From NCBI RefSeq assembly GCF_023091155.1, contig NZ_JAHWXK010000001.1:496001-560000 (forward strand): DNA of 64,000 nt, written 5' to 3'. This DNA is from Microbacterium sufflavum (GTDB lineage: Bacteria > Actinomycetota > Actinomycetes > Actinomycetales > Microbacteriaceae). Position numbers and translations under genes: made by a program. The stretch's first letter is position 1, and every line of letters starts with the position of its first letter. Shown piece by piece: positions 34,425 through 42,623 of this stretch. The notes beneath the pieces were generated by a model. That model was not told the origin of the DNA and did no database searches. It saw nothing but the letters and a program-made list of their open reading frames with translations.

Positions 34425-36240
34425 GGTCGCCGCCTCCCGCCGCGTTGGTCTCCGCCGTGACGCCGAGGTACTCCTCCATCACGCGCGGGTTGCTCTCGAT
34501 CTGCTCCGGTGTGCCGTGCGCCATAACCGCGCCCTGGGCGAGCACGTAGATGTCGTCGGCGAGACGCAGCACCAGCTGGAAGTTGTGCTCCACGAGGATC
34601 ACGGTCATCCCGGCGTCGCGCAGCCGGCGCACCAGGCTCTCCAGCACCTCCAGCTCGTCCTCGTCGAGGCCGGAGGCGACCTCGTCGAGCAGCACGACCT
34701 GGGGCGAGGCCGCGAGGCTGCGGGCGACCTCCAGCAGGCGGCGGTTGCCGAGCGGGAGGGAGTCGGCCGGCTCGTCGCGCTGCGCGCTCAGCCCGACCAG
34801 TGCCAGGGCACGTTCGGCCGCCGCGCGGTTCTCCCGACGCGCCCGCCAGAACGACGGCAGGCGCAGCACCGACGCGAACACGCTGGCGCGCTCGGTCGCG
34901 TAGCACCCGGCCTGCACGGCTTCGAACACGGTGAGCTTCTCGGGGATGTTGGGGGTCTGGAACGTGCGCGACACTCCGGCCCGCGCGACCCGATACGACG
35001 AGAGCCCCTGGATGGGCCGCCCGTCGAGCTCGATCGTGCCGGCGTCGGTGCGGTAGAACCCCGAGATCATGTTCAGCAGCGTGGTCTTGCCCGAGCCGTT
35101 GGGCCCGATGATCGCGGTGACCGCGCCCGGCGCCGCCTCGATCGAGACCTTCGAGAGCGCCTGGTTGCCACCGAACGCCTTCGAGACACCGTCGGTGCGC
35201 AGCAGGGCGCCGTCGAGCCTCTCGACGTCGGCCGGGGCTGCGGGCACGGGCTCGATGCCGACCCTGCGCTTCGCAGCGATGTCGGCCTTGCGCACGAGGC
35301 TGCGCACGAGCCCGGAGAGACCGCCGGTGAATGCGACCCCTCCGATGAGCAGGAACGCACCGGAGATGATGAGGCCGAACTTGCTGAAGTTCGTCGACTG
35401 GTTCATGCCGAACTGCAGCACGGCCGCGCCGATGAGCGCCCCGTAGATGCTTGCGGATCCGCCGAAGATCGACGCCGCGAGCACCGTCATCGCGAAGGAG
35501 AACGCGAACGCCTCCGGCGAGATGAACAGGTCGAGGTTGGCGAACAGCACGCCCGCGATGCCGGCCGGCACCGCGCCGATCGCGTACGCGGTGAGCTTGG
35601 CGCGGAAGACCGAGATGCCCATGGACGACGCCAGCACGGGGCTCTGCTTGAGCACGCGCAGGGCGGTGCCGTGGTCGGACACGACGAGGTTGCGGATGAG
35701 GGCGAACACGACGATCGCGATCGCGACGATCAGCACGTAGTACGTCCGCCCGTCGATCATCTGCCCGAAGGAGGTCGCGGGCATGATGCCGGCCAGGCCG
35801 TTGCGACCGCCGGTCTCCTCCTTGAAGATCGACAGCACGTCGGGGACGATCAGGATCAGGAAGAACGAGGTCATCGCGAGCGACCAGCTGCCGAGCCGGA
35901 GCCCGGGGATGCCGGAGATCAGGCCGACGATCAGGGCGGCCCCTCCGCCGATCAGCAGTTGCAGCCAGATGTCGGTCACGCCGGCCTTGTTGGCGAGACC
36001 CGCCGCGTAGGCACCGGCGGCGTACATGGCGACCTGACCCATCGCGAGCTCGCCGGCGTAGCCGAGCGAGAGGTTCAGGCCGAGCACGATGAGGGCGAGG
36101 ATGAGCGTGAGCTCGATCTGCCGGGTCGCGCCGTAGTTGAGCCCCAGGAAGGGCAGCACGAGCAGCACCGCGCCGATGGCGAGCGGCCAGAGCCACCCGG
36201 GGACGGCACGCAGTTTCAGCCAGAGAGCGGCCATGGTCAC
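34417..36240 (-). CDS. Fused LIV-type permease and ATPase (LivM-LivG fusion)
   Basis: 607 residues. Residues ~15-315 are a LivM-type permease with about ten hydrophobic helices and the conserved SLGYAGELAMGQVAMYAAGAY. Residues ~345-600 form a LivG-type ATPase with Walker A GPNGSGKTT (379-387) and Walker B QVVLLDEVASG. The signature is degenerate (LPLGNRRLLEVA instead of LSxGQ-like). One uninterrupted frame, so a real fusion. GTG start at 36240 overlaps the LivH stop; an ATG two codons in is an alternative. Confidence 0.9.
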   Translation of the reverse strand: MTMAALWLKLRAVPGWLWPLAIGAVLLVLPFLGLNYGATRQIELTLILALIVLGLNLSLGYAGELAMGQVAMYAAGAYAAGLANKAGVTDIWLQLLIGGGAALIVGLISGIPGLRLGSWSLAMTSFFLILIVPDVLSIFKEETGGRNGLAGIMPATSFGQMIDGRTYYVLIVAIAIVVFALIRNLVVSDHGTALRVLKQSPVLASSMGISVFRAKLTAYAIGAVPAGIAGVLFANLDLFISPEAFAFSFAMTVLAASIFGGSASIYGALIGAAVLQFGMNQSTNFSKFGLIISGAFLLIGGVAFTGGLSGLVRSLVRKADIAAKRRVGIEPVPAAPADVERLDGALLRTDGVSKAFGGNQALSKVSIEAAPGAVTAIIGPNGSGKTTLLNMISGFYRTDAGTIELDGRPIQGLSSYRVARAGVSRTFQTPNIPEKLTVFEAVQAGCYATERASVFASVLRLPSFWRARRENRAAAERALALVGLSAQRDEPADSLPLGNRRLLEVARSLAASPQVVLLDEVASGLDEDELEVLESLVRRLRDAGMTVILVEHNFQLVLRLADDIYVLAQGAVMAHGTPEQIESNPRVMEEYLGVTAETNAAGGGDHE

Positions 36241-37094
36241 ACCGTCCGTTCCACGCGACGGGTGAAGAGCCCCGTCGGTTTGACCATCAGGATCACGATC
36301 AGGATGAAGAACACCGTCAGCCCCGCGTAGTCCGCGCCGATGTAGCGCGTGGCGAGGGCCTCGGCGAGTCCGACGATCAGCCCCCCGACCAGCACGCCGC
36401 CCAGCGACCCGAAGCCGCCGATGGCGAGCACCACGAAGCCCTTGAGCGCGAGCGAGGCGCCGAGGGTCGCGACCGCGTAGGTCTTGGGCCCGACGAAGAC
36501 GCCGAGGAACCCGGCGAGCACCCCCGTGAAGATGAAGGCCAGCAGGGCGAAGCGCCGCACGTTCACGCCGCGCAGCTGGGCCGCCTCCCGGTTCTCGCTC
36601 ATGCCGAGCAGGGCGATGCCGGTCATGCTCCGCTTCGCGAACTGGGTGAGCACCACCACGAGCACGATCACGAGCACGATCAGGGCGATCTCGACGGGGT
36701 ACACGCGGCCGCCGAGGAACTCGAGCACCTGGTCGCCCATGAAGAAGGGGACACGCTTGGGCTCACCGCCCCAGATCACCTGTGCGACGCCTTCCATGAT
36801 GATCGACGCGCCGAGCGTGGTGACGAGCAGGTTGTGCGGGTCTTTCACCGGTCGGATGGCGACGCGCTCCTCCAGCGCGGCGATCCCGCCGACGATCACG
36901 GCCGCGCCGATCGCGACGAGCCACCAGGGCAGACCCCAGACGACGATGCCGACGTACGCGAGGAACGCACCGAGCATCATGAGCGCCGCCTGGGCGAAGT
37001 TGAAGGTCTTCTGGGAGAGGAAGACGATGTTGTAGCCGATCGCCACCAGTGCGTAGATCGCACCGAGCGCGAGGCCGGACCAGATGATGGTCAT
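36237..37094 (-). CDS. LIV-type ABC transporter permease (LivH-like)
   Basis: 285 residues with about eight transmembrane helices. SGLALGAIYALVAIGYNIVF and KTFNFAQAALMMLGAFLAY at the N-terminus, LLVTTLGASIIMEG, and GGFGSLGGVLVGGLIVGLAEAL are family signatures. It pairs with the LivM half of the fusion protein as transmembrane channel. The gene starts after a 110-bp gap that contains a hairpin, downstream of the binding-protein gene. Confidence 0.92.
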   Translation of the reverse strand: MTIIWSGLALGAIYALVAIGYNIVFLSQKTFNFAQAALMMLGAFLAYVGIVVWGLPWWLVAIGAAVIVGGIAALEERVAIRPVKDPHNLLVTTLGASIIMEGVAQVIWGGEPKRVPFFMGDQVLEFLGGRVYPVEIALIVLVIVLVVVLTQFAKRSMTGIALLGMSENREAAQLRGVNVRRFALLAFIFTGVLAGFLGVFVGPKTYAVATLGASLALKGFVVLAIGGFGSLGGVLVGGLIVGLAEALATRYIGADYAGLTVFFILIVILMVKPTGLFTRRVERTV

Positions 37095-37150
37095 TGCGGT
37101 CGGGTCCTTCCATCATTGTGGCTTCGAGGCGGCGGGCTCCGTGTGCCGAC

Positions 37151-37177
37151 GGCTCGGATCCGCGGGGGATCCGAGCC
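37151..37177 (-). terminator. Hairpin between binding-protein and permease genes
   Basis: GGCTCGGATCC / GGATCCGAGCC is a perfect 11-bp stem with loop GCGGG. Inside the LIV operon it probably acts as a partial terminator or mRNA-stability element, raising binding-protein over permease levels, a common arrangement in ABC importers. Confidence 0.6.
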
Positions 37178-37204
37178 GCCGGCCGTGGTCGCTCGCCGGC
37201 CGGG

Positions 37205-38431
37205 TCAGGGCTGGAACTGACCGTTGACGAGCTCGCCCGGCGGGATGAACGCGAACTGGTCCGGGCTCACGTGCGGGCTGTGCGCGTCCTTCTCGAACGC
37301 GTAGTTGGCGAGGATCGCCGTCTCGGCCGCCTTCTGCACCTCGGGGTCGATGAGCGCCTCGACCAGGGCGTCGGGGTCGTCGATGCCACCGGCCTTCTCC
37401 GCGGCGGCCTTGAACAGCAGCGCCGAGTCGTAGTTGTACGCGAGGATCAGCGACGACTTGATGTCGCCCGCGGCGAGCATGCGCTCCACGGCGTCGTTGA
37501 CCTTGGTGTCGTCGGGGTTGTACTGGGTGCTGGAGTACACCTGCATGGTGAGGTTCTTCACCTGATCGGTGCCGAGCACGCCGTCGGGGGCGGGCGTGGC
37601 GATCAGACCGGTCGCGGCGACGGAGGAGTTGCCCATCACCGGCACGTCCCAGCCGAGCTTCTCGAGGCTCTGCAGCACGTAGCCGAGCGGGGCGCCGTAG
37701 GCGTCGAGAACGAGCACGTCGGGGTCGCCCTGCTGGAGCGCCGACAGCTGCGGGGTCATGTCGAGCGCGGCGTTGTCGAAGCCCTCGTTGCCGGTGACGG
37801 TGAAGCCCGCGTCGGCGAAGGTGGTCTCACCGAGCTGTCCGAACAGCTCGCCGTAGGCGCTGGAGCCGTGCAGGATGGCCACGTCCTCGTAGCCGCGATC
37901 TTCCATCTCGGCGACGAACGAGCCGAGGTAGTCGGGCACGGACGCGCTCAGGTCGAAGCTGTAGGGGTTGACCGAGGGGTCGCCGGAGCCGGTGGTCGGG
38001 CCGATGTTGAACGACACGATCTGGTTCTGCGTGAGGATCGGCAGCATCGCCTCGGTGATGGTGGAAGGGCCGGAGTTCATCACGAGGGCGGGCTTGCCCT
38101 CGGTGGCGATGTACTCGCGCAGCTTGGTGACGGCGACGGTCGGGTCGGCGTTGTCCTCCAGATGCGTGATCTCGACCTCGCGGTCGAGGATGCCGCCCAT
38201 GTCGTTGACGGCGTCGACGGAGGCGAGGGCTGCCGTGACGGCGGTGGTGGCGTTGTCCGCCAGGATGCCCTCCGCGCCCATGCCGCCCAGCACCACGATC
38301 TTGATCGGGTCGCCCCCGGCGTCCCCGCCGCCGCTGTTGTCGGCGTCCGCATCGCCGCCGGAGCAGCCGGCGAGCGCCATGGACGACACCACGATCCCTG
38401 CGGCGACTGCCGCGAGCCTCTTGAATCGCAT
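37205..38431 (-). CDS. LIV-type ABC transporter substrate-binding lipoprotein
   Basis: 408 residues. Signal peptide with lipobox LAGC (Cys 23), then a Ser/Gly/Asp linker and a type I periplasmic-binding fold (IKIVVLGGMGAEGILADN, NDMGGILDREVEITHLEDNADP, YLGSFVAEMEDRGYEDVAILHGSSAYGELF). The family binds branched amino acids, aromatic acids and other carboxylates. Given the KstR2-like operator upstream, HIP or a related ring carboxylate is a candidate ligand (inference). First gene of the transporter operon. Confidence 0.92.
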   Translation of the reverse strand: MRFKRLAAVAAGIVVSSMALAGCSGGDADADNSGGGDAGGDPIKIVVLGGMGAEGILADNATTAVTAALASVDAVNDMGGILDREVEITHLEDNADPTVAVTKLREYIATEGKPALVMNSGPSTITEAMLPILTQNQIVSFNIGPTTGSGDPSVNPYSFDLSASVPDYLGSFVAEMEDRGYEDVAILHGSSAYGELFGQLGETTFADAGFTVTGNEGFDNAALDMTPQLSALQQGDPDVLVLDAYGAPLGYVLQSLEKLGWDVPVMGNSSVAATGLIATPAPDGVLGTDQVKNLTMQVYSSTQYNPDDTKVNDAVERMLAAGDIKSSLILAYNYDSALLFKAAAEKAGGIDDPDALVEALIDPEVQKAAETAILANYAFEKDAHSPHVSPDQFAFIPPGELVNGQFQP

Positions 38432-38463
38432 TTCCGAACCTCTCTCATCGTTGAGTTAGAGCG

Positions 38464-38477
38464 ACCAAACGCTTGCT
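38464..38477. promoter_or_regulatory. KstR2-like operator 8 (LIV transporter promoter)
   Basis: ACCAAACGCTTGCT, one fixed base off the KstR2 consensus, 33 bp upstream of the binding-protein ATG. Confidence 0.8.
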
Positions 38478-38517
38478 TAGTAAATCACACTCGGATCACC
38501 CGGACAATGCCCAACCG

Positions 38518-38531
38518 GTCAATTGCTTGGT
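38518..38531. promoter_or_regulatory. KstR2-like operator 9 (SDR at 38564)
   Basis: Minus strand ACCAAGCAATTGAC, 54 bp from operator 8 in the same divergent gap. It occupies the -35 region of TAGATT (38550-38555), whose start point would be the ATG at 38564. Confidence 0.68.
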
Positions 38532-38563
38532 TGATGACGGAACTGCTGTTAGATTCGCCGCTC

Positions 38564-39343
38564 ATGGACACTCAGCAGAGCATCGACGCCCGCCAGCCCT
38601 CCCCCCTCGACGGCGTCGCCGTGGTGACGGGAGGCACCGGAGGGATCGGCTCGGCGATCGCGCGCAGCCTGGCCGCGGCGGGCATGCGCGTGGTCGTCAC
38701 CCACCGCTCCGTGCCCGCCCCCGAGGTGCGCACGGCCCTGGGTGCCGACATCGAGCTGCACCGCCTGGACGTGCGCGACGAGGAGGCCGCCCGCGCCCTC
38801 GCGGACGACCTCGTGGCGCGCCACGGTGCGATCCACACGGTGGTGCACGCCGCCGGTCCCCACGTGCCGATGGTGCACCTGTCGAAGGTCCCCGTAGCGC
38901 AGTTCGCCCGCCAGGTGGACGACGACCTCGTGGGCTTCTTCACGATCGCTTCGGCATTCCTGCCCGCCCTGCGCCAGGCGTCCGGCTCGCTCACGGTCGT
39001 GACCAGCGCCGGCACCCGCCGATACCCCGTCCGCGACGGGCTCTCGGTGGCCCCGAAGGGCGGGGTGGAAGCACTGGCGCGCGGGCTCGCCGCGGAGGAG
39101 GGCCGCTTCGGCGTGCGCGTGAACGCCGTGGGCCCCGGGATGCTGTGGGACGGCATGTCGGCCCGCCTCATGGCCTCGGGCGACCTCGACCAGCGGGCGC
39201 TCGACGTGGCCATGGCCAACATCCCGATGCGCCGCTTCGGCACCGCGGACGACATCGCCGCGGCGGTCTCTTTCCTCGCGTCGCCCGCGGCCGGGTTCAT
39301 CACGGGGCAGAAGCTCGACGTCGACGGGGGCTTCGGGCTCTGA
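38564..39343 (+). CDS. Short-chain dehydrogenase
   Basis: 259 residues: VAVVTGGTGGIGSAIARSLAAAG, VVHAAGPHVPMVHLSK, VVTSAGTRRYPVRDGLSVAPKGG. The catalytic Tyr expected before the Lys is replaced (SVAPKGG), so activity is uncertain. FITGQKLDVDGGFGL ends the fold. The ATG at 38564 is nine bases after TAGATT and has no ribosome site, so it should be leaderless; an in-frame ATG at 38534 is an alternative inside the promoter. Confidence 0.78.
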   Translation: MDTQQSIDARQPSPLDGVAVVTGGTGGIGSAIARSLAAAGMRVVVTHRSVPAPEVRTALGADIELHRLDVRDEEAARALADDLVARHGAIHTVVHAAGPHVPMVHLSKVPVAQFARQVDDDLVGFFTIASAFLPALRQASGSLTVVTSAGTRRYPVRDGLSVAPKGGVEALARGLAAEEGRFGVRVNAVGPGMLWDGMSARLMASGDLDQRALDVAMANIPMRRFGTADDIAAAVSFLASPAAGFITGQKLDVDGGFGL

Positions 39344-39373
39344 GCCCCGGGGACGGTCACGCGCGGCCCGGCG

Positions 39374-39946
39374 TCATCGCATGCCCTGCAGGCGCTCGAG
39401 CAGCCAGTCGATGCGGGCGGCCTCGTCGCGGTTGAACCGCTCCGCCCACTCCAGGGCGACCCCGGAGAACCGCCACGCCTCTTCGCGCTCGGCTCCCCTG
39501 GCGTGCGCCCCCGCGTCCTCAGCGGTCCGCAGTGCCTCGTCGCGGTAGGCGGTGAGCGCGGCGCGCAGGCGGTCGAGATCGCCGTTGTGCGCGGCCCACA
39601 GGCGCAGGATCTGCGGGTGCTTGAGCACCACCGGCTCGGGCGGCACGTCGTCGGTCCAGCGCCGCATGTGGTCGCGTCCGAGCGGGGTGATCGCGTACAG
39701 GCGCCGGCTCTTCGCGGCGTGCGTCTGCTCCACCCGGGAGACCGCGAGGCCGAGGTCCTCCAGCCGGCGCAGCTCGGTGTAGATCTGGCTCTGCGACGGA
39801 GCCCAGTAGAAGAACGCGAGGCTCTGGTCGGCCCACTGCTTGACGTCGTAGCCCGACAGCTCGGTGTCGAACGACAGGATGCCCAGGACGGCCCAGCTCG
39901 TGGCGGGCAGCTCCGGCAGCTCCGGGGTGTTCTCGTGATCGGTCAC
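39374..39946 (-). CDS. PadR-family transcriptional regulator
   Basis: 190 residues. N-terminal winged helix (WAVLGILSFDTELSGYDVKQW, SQSQIYTELRRLEDLGLAVSRVEQ, RRLYAITPLGRDHMRRW) and a C-terminal Vir-like helical domain. PadR proteins repress divergent catabolic or stress genes. GTG start with a GGAGGT ribosome site. Divergent from the hydrolase/BVMO operon with a 17-bp palindrome in between, so it is the likely regulator of that pair. Confidence 0.88.
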   Translation of the reverse strand: MTDHENTPELPELPATSWAVLGILSFDTELSGYDVKQWADQSLAFFYWAPSQSQIYTELRRLEDLGLAVSRVEQTHAAKSRRLYAITPLGRDHMRRWTDDVPPEPVVLKHPQILRLWAAHNGDLDRLRAALTAYRDEALRTAEDAGAHARGAEREEAWRFSGVALEWAERFNRDEAARIDWLLERLQGMR

Positions 39947-39986
39947 TTGACCTCCTCGTCGTTGAGTGAGATATTCCTGATCGTAC

Positions 39987-40003
39987 TATGACTAACAGTC
40001 ATA
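39987..40003. promoter_or_regulatory. PadR operator candidate
   Basis: Perfect inverted repeat TATGACT-AAC-AGTCATA. It overlaps the -10 TACTAT (39984-39989; -35 TTGAGT at 39962-39967, 16-bp spacer) of the hydrolase/BVMO operon, so binding would repress it. Confidence 0.65.
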
Positions 40004-40027
40004 CCGACGCCGATCGAAGGAGATCAG

Positions 40028-40951
40028 GTGGACGAGACGACCCGGATGCTGGACCTGCTCAACGCGACGTTCCCGCCGATCTGGACGATGGACCCGCTGG
40101 CGGGACGCGCCGCCGTGGATGCGCGCATCCGCCCCGCCGCGAACCTCGACGACGCCGACGCGGAGGACGCGGTGGTCGCGCGCGGCACGCACCCGATCCC
40201 GATCCGCGTGTACCGCCCCGCGACGATCCGCGATGGCGCGCCCACCACCGTGTACGCGCACGGCGGCGGCTTTCTGCACGGCTCGATCGCCGGACACGAC
40301 GGCTTCTGCCGGCGCTGGGCGCGGGAGACGGAGTCGATCGTCGTGTCGGTCGACTACCGGCTCGCGCCGGAGGCAGGACCCGGCGCCGCCCGGGACGACC
40401 TCGTGGCCGCCGCGGACTGGGCGGTGGCGGCGGGCCTCGCGCCGCACGGGCTGCTCCCCGCAGGGGACAGCTCGGGGGGCAACATCGCCGCCGGCGCCGC
40501 GATCGCCCTCCGCGACCGCGGCCACAGCCCCGTCGTCGGCCAGGTGCTGCTGTACCCGTTCCTGGACCCGGCCATGGCCACGGAGAGCCATCGCACGCGA
40601 GCCGCGGGGTACTTCGTGACCGCCGAGCTGCTCGCCCACTACTGGCGCACCTTCCTCGGTGACACCGCCGACCGGGTCCACCCCGACGTCACGCCGCTCG
40701 CGGTCGACGACCTGGGCGATCTGCCGCCCGCCGTCGTCGTGACCGCCGGGCTCGACCCGCTGTGCGACGAGGGGGCGCTGTACGCCCGGCGTCTCCGCGC
40801 CGCCGGGGTGCCCGTGGTCGAGCGACACCATCCCGACCAGTTCCACGGATTCCTCACGATCCCCGGCTACGGCCCCGCCGCGTCCGCCGCGGCCCTCCTC
40901 TGGAGCGACGTGCGCGCGCTCACCCCCACCCCTGCGAAGGAGCAGACATGA
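40028..40951 (+). CDS. Alpha/beta-hydrolase, hormone-sensitive-lipase family esterase
   Basis: 307 residues. YAHGGGFLHGS (oxyanion HGGG), DYRLAPEAGPGAARDD, GDSSGGNIAAGAA (nucleophile Ser in GDSSGG), DPLCDEGALYARRLRAAG (Asp) and HQFHGF-type DQFHGFLTIPG (His) make the HSL triad complete. GTG start six bases after AAGGAG. Overlaps the BVMO gene by ATGA. It probably hydrolyses the ester or lactone formed by the monooxygenase, as in other BVMO-esterase pairs. Confidence 0.9.
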   Translation: MDETTRMLDLLNATFPPIWTMDPLAGRAAVDARIRPAANLDDADAEDAVVARGTHPIPIRVYRPATIRDGAPTTVYAHGGGFLHGSIAGHDGFCRRWARETESIVVSVDYRLAPEAGPGAARDDLVAAADWAVAAGLAPHGLLPAGDSSGGNIAAGAAIALRDRGHSPVVGQVLLYPFLDPAMATESHRTRAAGYFVTAELLAHYWRTFLGDTADRVHPDVTPLAVDDLGDLPPAVVVTAGLDPLCDEGALYARRLRAAGVPVVERHHPDQFHGFLTIPGYGPAASAAALLWSDVRALTPTPAKEQT

Positions 40952-42546
40952 CCACCCAGCACGACCTCCTCGTCGTCGGCGCCGGCCTCGCCGGGCTGTA
41001 CACCACGATCCACGCCGAACGGGCCGGGCTCGACGTGCTCGGGCTGGAGGCCGGCGACGACGTGGGAGGCACCTGGTACTGGAACCGCTACCCCGGTGCG
41101 CGGTGCGACGTGGAGAGCATCGACTACTCGTTCTCGTTCGACGACGAGCTGCAGCGCGAATGGCGATGGACCGAGCGCTATGCGACACAGCCCGAGATCC
41201 TGCGCTACCTGAACCACGTGGCCGACCGCTTCGACGTGCGCCGCCACTACCGGTTCGGGCAGCGCCTGTCCGCCGCGACCTGGGACGAGGGGCTGCAGCA
41301 CTGGGAGGTGCGCACGGAGACCGGGCTGACGGCGACCGCGCGGTGGCTGGTGATGGCGACGGGCGGGCTCTCGAAGCCGCAGCTGCCCGATCTCCCCGGG
41401 CGCGACACCTTCGCCGGCACCGTGCTGCAGACCTCCGCCTGGCCCGAGGGCCCGGTCGACCTGCGGGGGCGGCGCGTGGCCGTGATCGGCACGGGGTCGT
41501 CCGGTGTGCAGGCCATCCCGCTGCTCGCGGAGCAGGCGTCCGAGCTCACGGTGTATCAGCGCAGCGCCAACTACAGCGTGCCCGCGTTCAACCGTCCGAT
41601 CGACGACGAGGAGTGGGCACAGCAGCAGCGGGCCCTGCCGCGACGGCGCGAGCTGTCGTGGAACGGTGCCGCGGGCTCGCCGTGGACGAGTCATCCCGTG
41701 CCCTTCGCGGAGACCGGCGAGGAGGAGCGGCGGGCGGTGTTCGAGGAGAGCTGGACCCGCGGCGGCGTGCTGTTCGCGAAGGCGTTTCAGGGCCTCACGG
41801 TCGACCCGGTGATCAACGACGCCGCGCGGTTGTTCTTCGAGGAGAAGCTCGCCGAGCGGGTGCATGATCCCGAGGTGCGCGCGACGCTGACCCCGCGCGA
41901 TCACCCCGTGGGCACCAAACGCATCTGCACGGACTCGGGCTACTACGAGACGTTCAACGCCCCGCACGTGACGCTCGTGGATCTGCGCACGGAGCCTCTC
42001 GCCGAGGTCACCCCGACCGGCATCCGCACGGCCGCCCGGCACCGCGAGCACGACGTGATCGTGTACGCCACGGGCTTCGACGCCATGACCGGGGCCCTGA
42101 CGGCGATCGACATCCGGGGCCGCGAGGGCCACTCGCTGCGCGAGGACTGGAGCGGCTTTCCCTCCACCTACCTCGGTATCGGACTGCCCGGGTACCCGAA
42201 CCTGCTGGTGCTGAACGGCCCGGGCAGCCCCAGCGTGCTGTCGAACATGGCGCTGACGTCGGAGCAGCAGGGCGACCTGGCGCTGCGGATGATCGCGCAC
42301 TGCCGTGACCGCGGGTTCACGTCGATCGAGGCGCGCGCGGATGCGGCGGAGGCGTGGACGGCGCACTCCCTCGAGCTCGCCGACCGCACGCTGTTCGGCT
42401 CCGCACCCTCGTGGTACACCGGCGCCAACATCGCGGGGAAGGCTCGCGGCTTCCTGCCGTACATCGGCGGCTTCAAGGCCTACATCGACCGGTGCGAGGA
42501 GGTCGCCGCCGCCGGATTCCGCGGTTTCGTGCTGTCGTCGCGCTGA
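40948..42546 (+). CDS. Baeyer-Villiger flavin monooxygenase
   Basis: 532 residues. FAD Rossmann VVGAGLAGLYTTIHAERAG, GGTWYWNRYPGARCD, NADPH Rossmann VIGTGSSGVQAIP and GTKRICTDSGYYETFN with the Arg of the active site are cyclohexanone-monooxygenase-type features. The BVMO fingerprint FxGxxxHxxxW(P/D) reads FAGTVLQTSAWP (155-166), so the conserved His is Gln161. It should insert oxygen next to a ketone to give an ester or lactone; the substrate is unknown (a cyclic or steroid-type ketone fits the setting). Coupled to the esterase gene. Confidence 0.9.
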   Translation: MTTQHDLLVVGAGLAGLYTTIHAERAGLDVLGLEAGDDVGGTWYWNRYPGARCDVESIDYSFSFDDELQREWRWTERYATQPEILRYLNHVADRFDVRRHYRFGQRLSAATWDEGLQHWEVRTETGLTATARWLVMATGGLSKPQLPDLPGRDTFAGTVLQTSAWPEGPVDLRGRRVAVIGTGSSGVQAIPLLAEQASELTVYQRSANYSVPAFNRPIDDEEWAQQQRALPRRRELSWNGAAGSPWTSHPVPFAETGEEERRAVFEESWTRGGVLFAKAFQGLTVDPVINDAARLFFEEKLAERVHDPEVRATLTPRDHPVGTKRICTDSGYYETFNAPHVTLVDLRTEPLAEVTPTGIRTAARHREHDVIVYATGFDAMTGALTAIDIRGREGHSLREDWSGFPSTYLGIGLPGYPNLLVLNGPGSPSVLSNMALTSEQQGDLALRMIAHCRDRGFTSIEARADAAEAWTAHSLELADRTLFGSAPSWYTGANIAGKARGFLPYIGGFKAYIDRCEEVAAAGFRGFVLSSR

Positions 42547-42591
42547 TCGCGCAGTCTGGCTGGCCTTCGGACGACCTCGCCGCTAGAGTCA

Positions 42592-42605
42592 AACAAGCAA
42601 ATGCT
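42592..42605. promoter_or_regulatory. KstR2-like operator 10 (SDR at 42624)
   Basis: AACAAGCAAATGCT, part of the palindrome CAAGCA-AA-TGCTTG (42594-42607). It lies three bases after -10 TAGAGT (42584-42589), covering the expected start point. Confidence 0.75.
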
Positions 42606-42623
42606 TGGGCAAAGGAGCGCGGG

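Noticed and set aside
34423..36330. Plus-strand open frame of 635 codons opposite the transporter fusion
   Set aside because: Composition dominated by Arg, Glu, His and Gly; the minus-strand frame has permease helices and Walker motifs.
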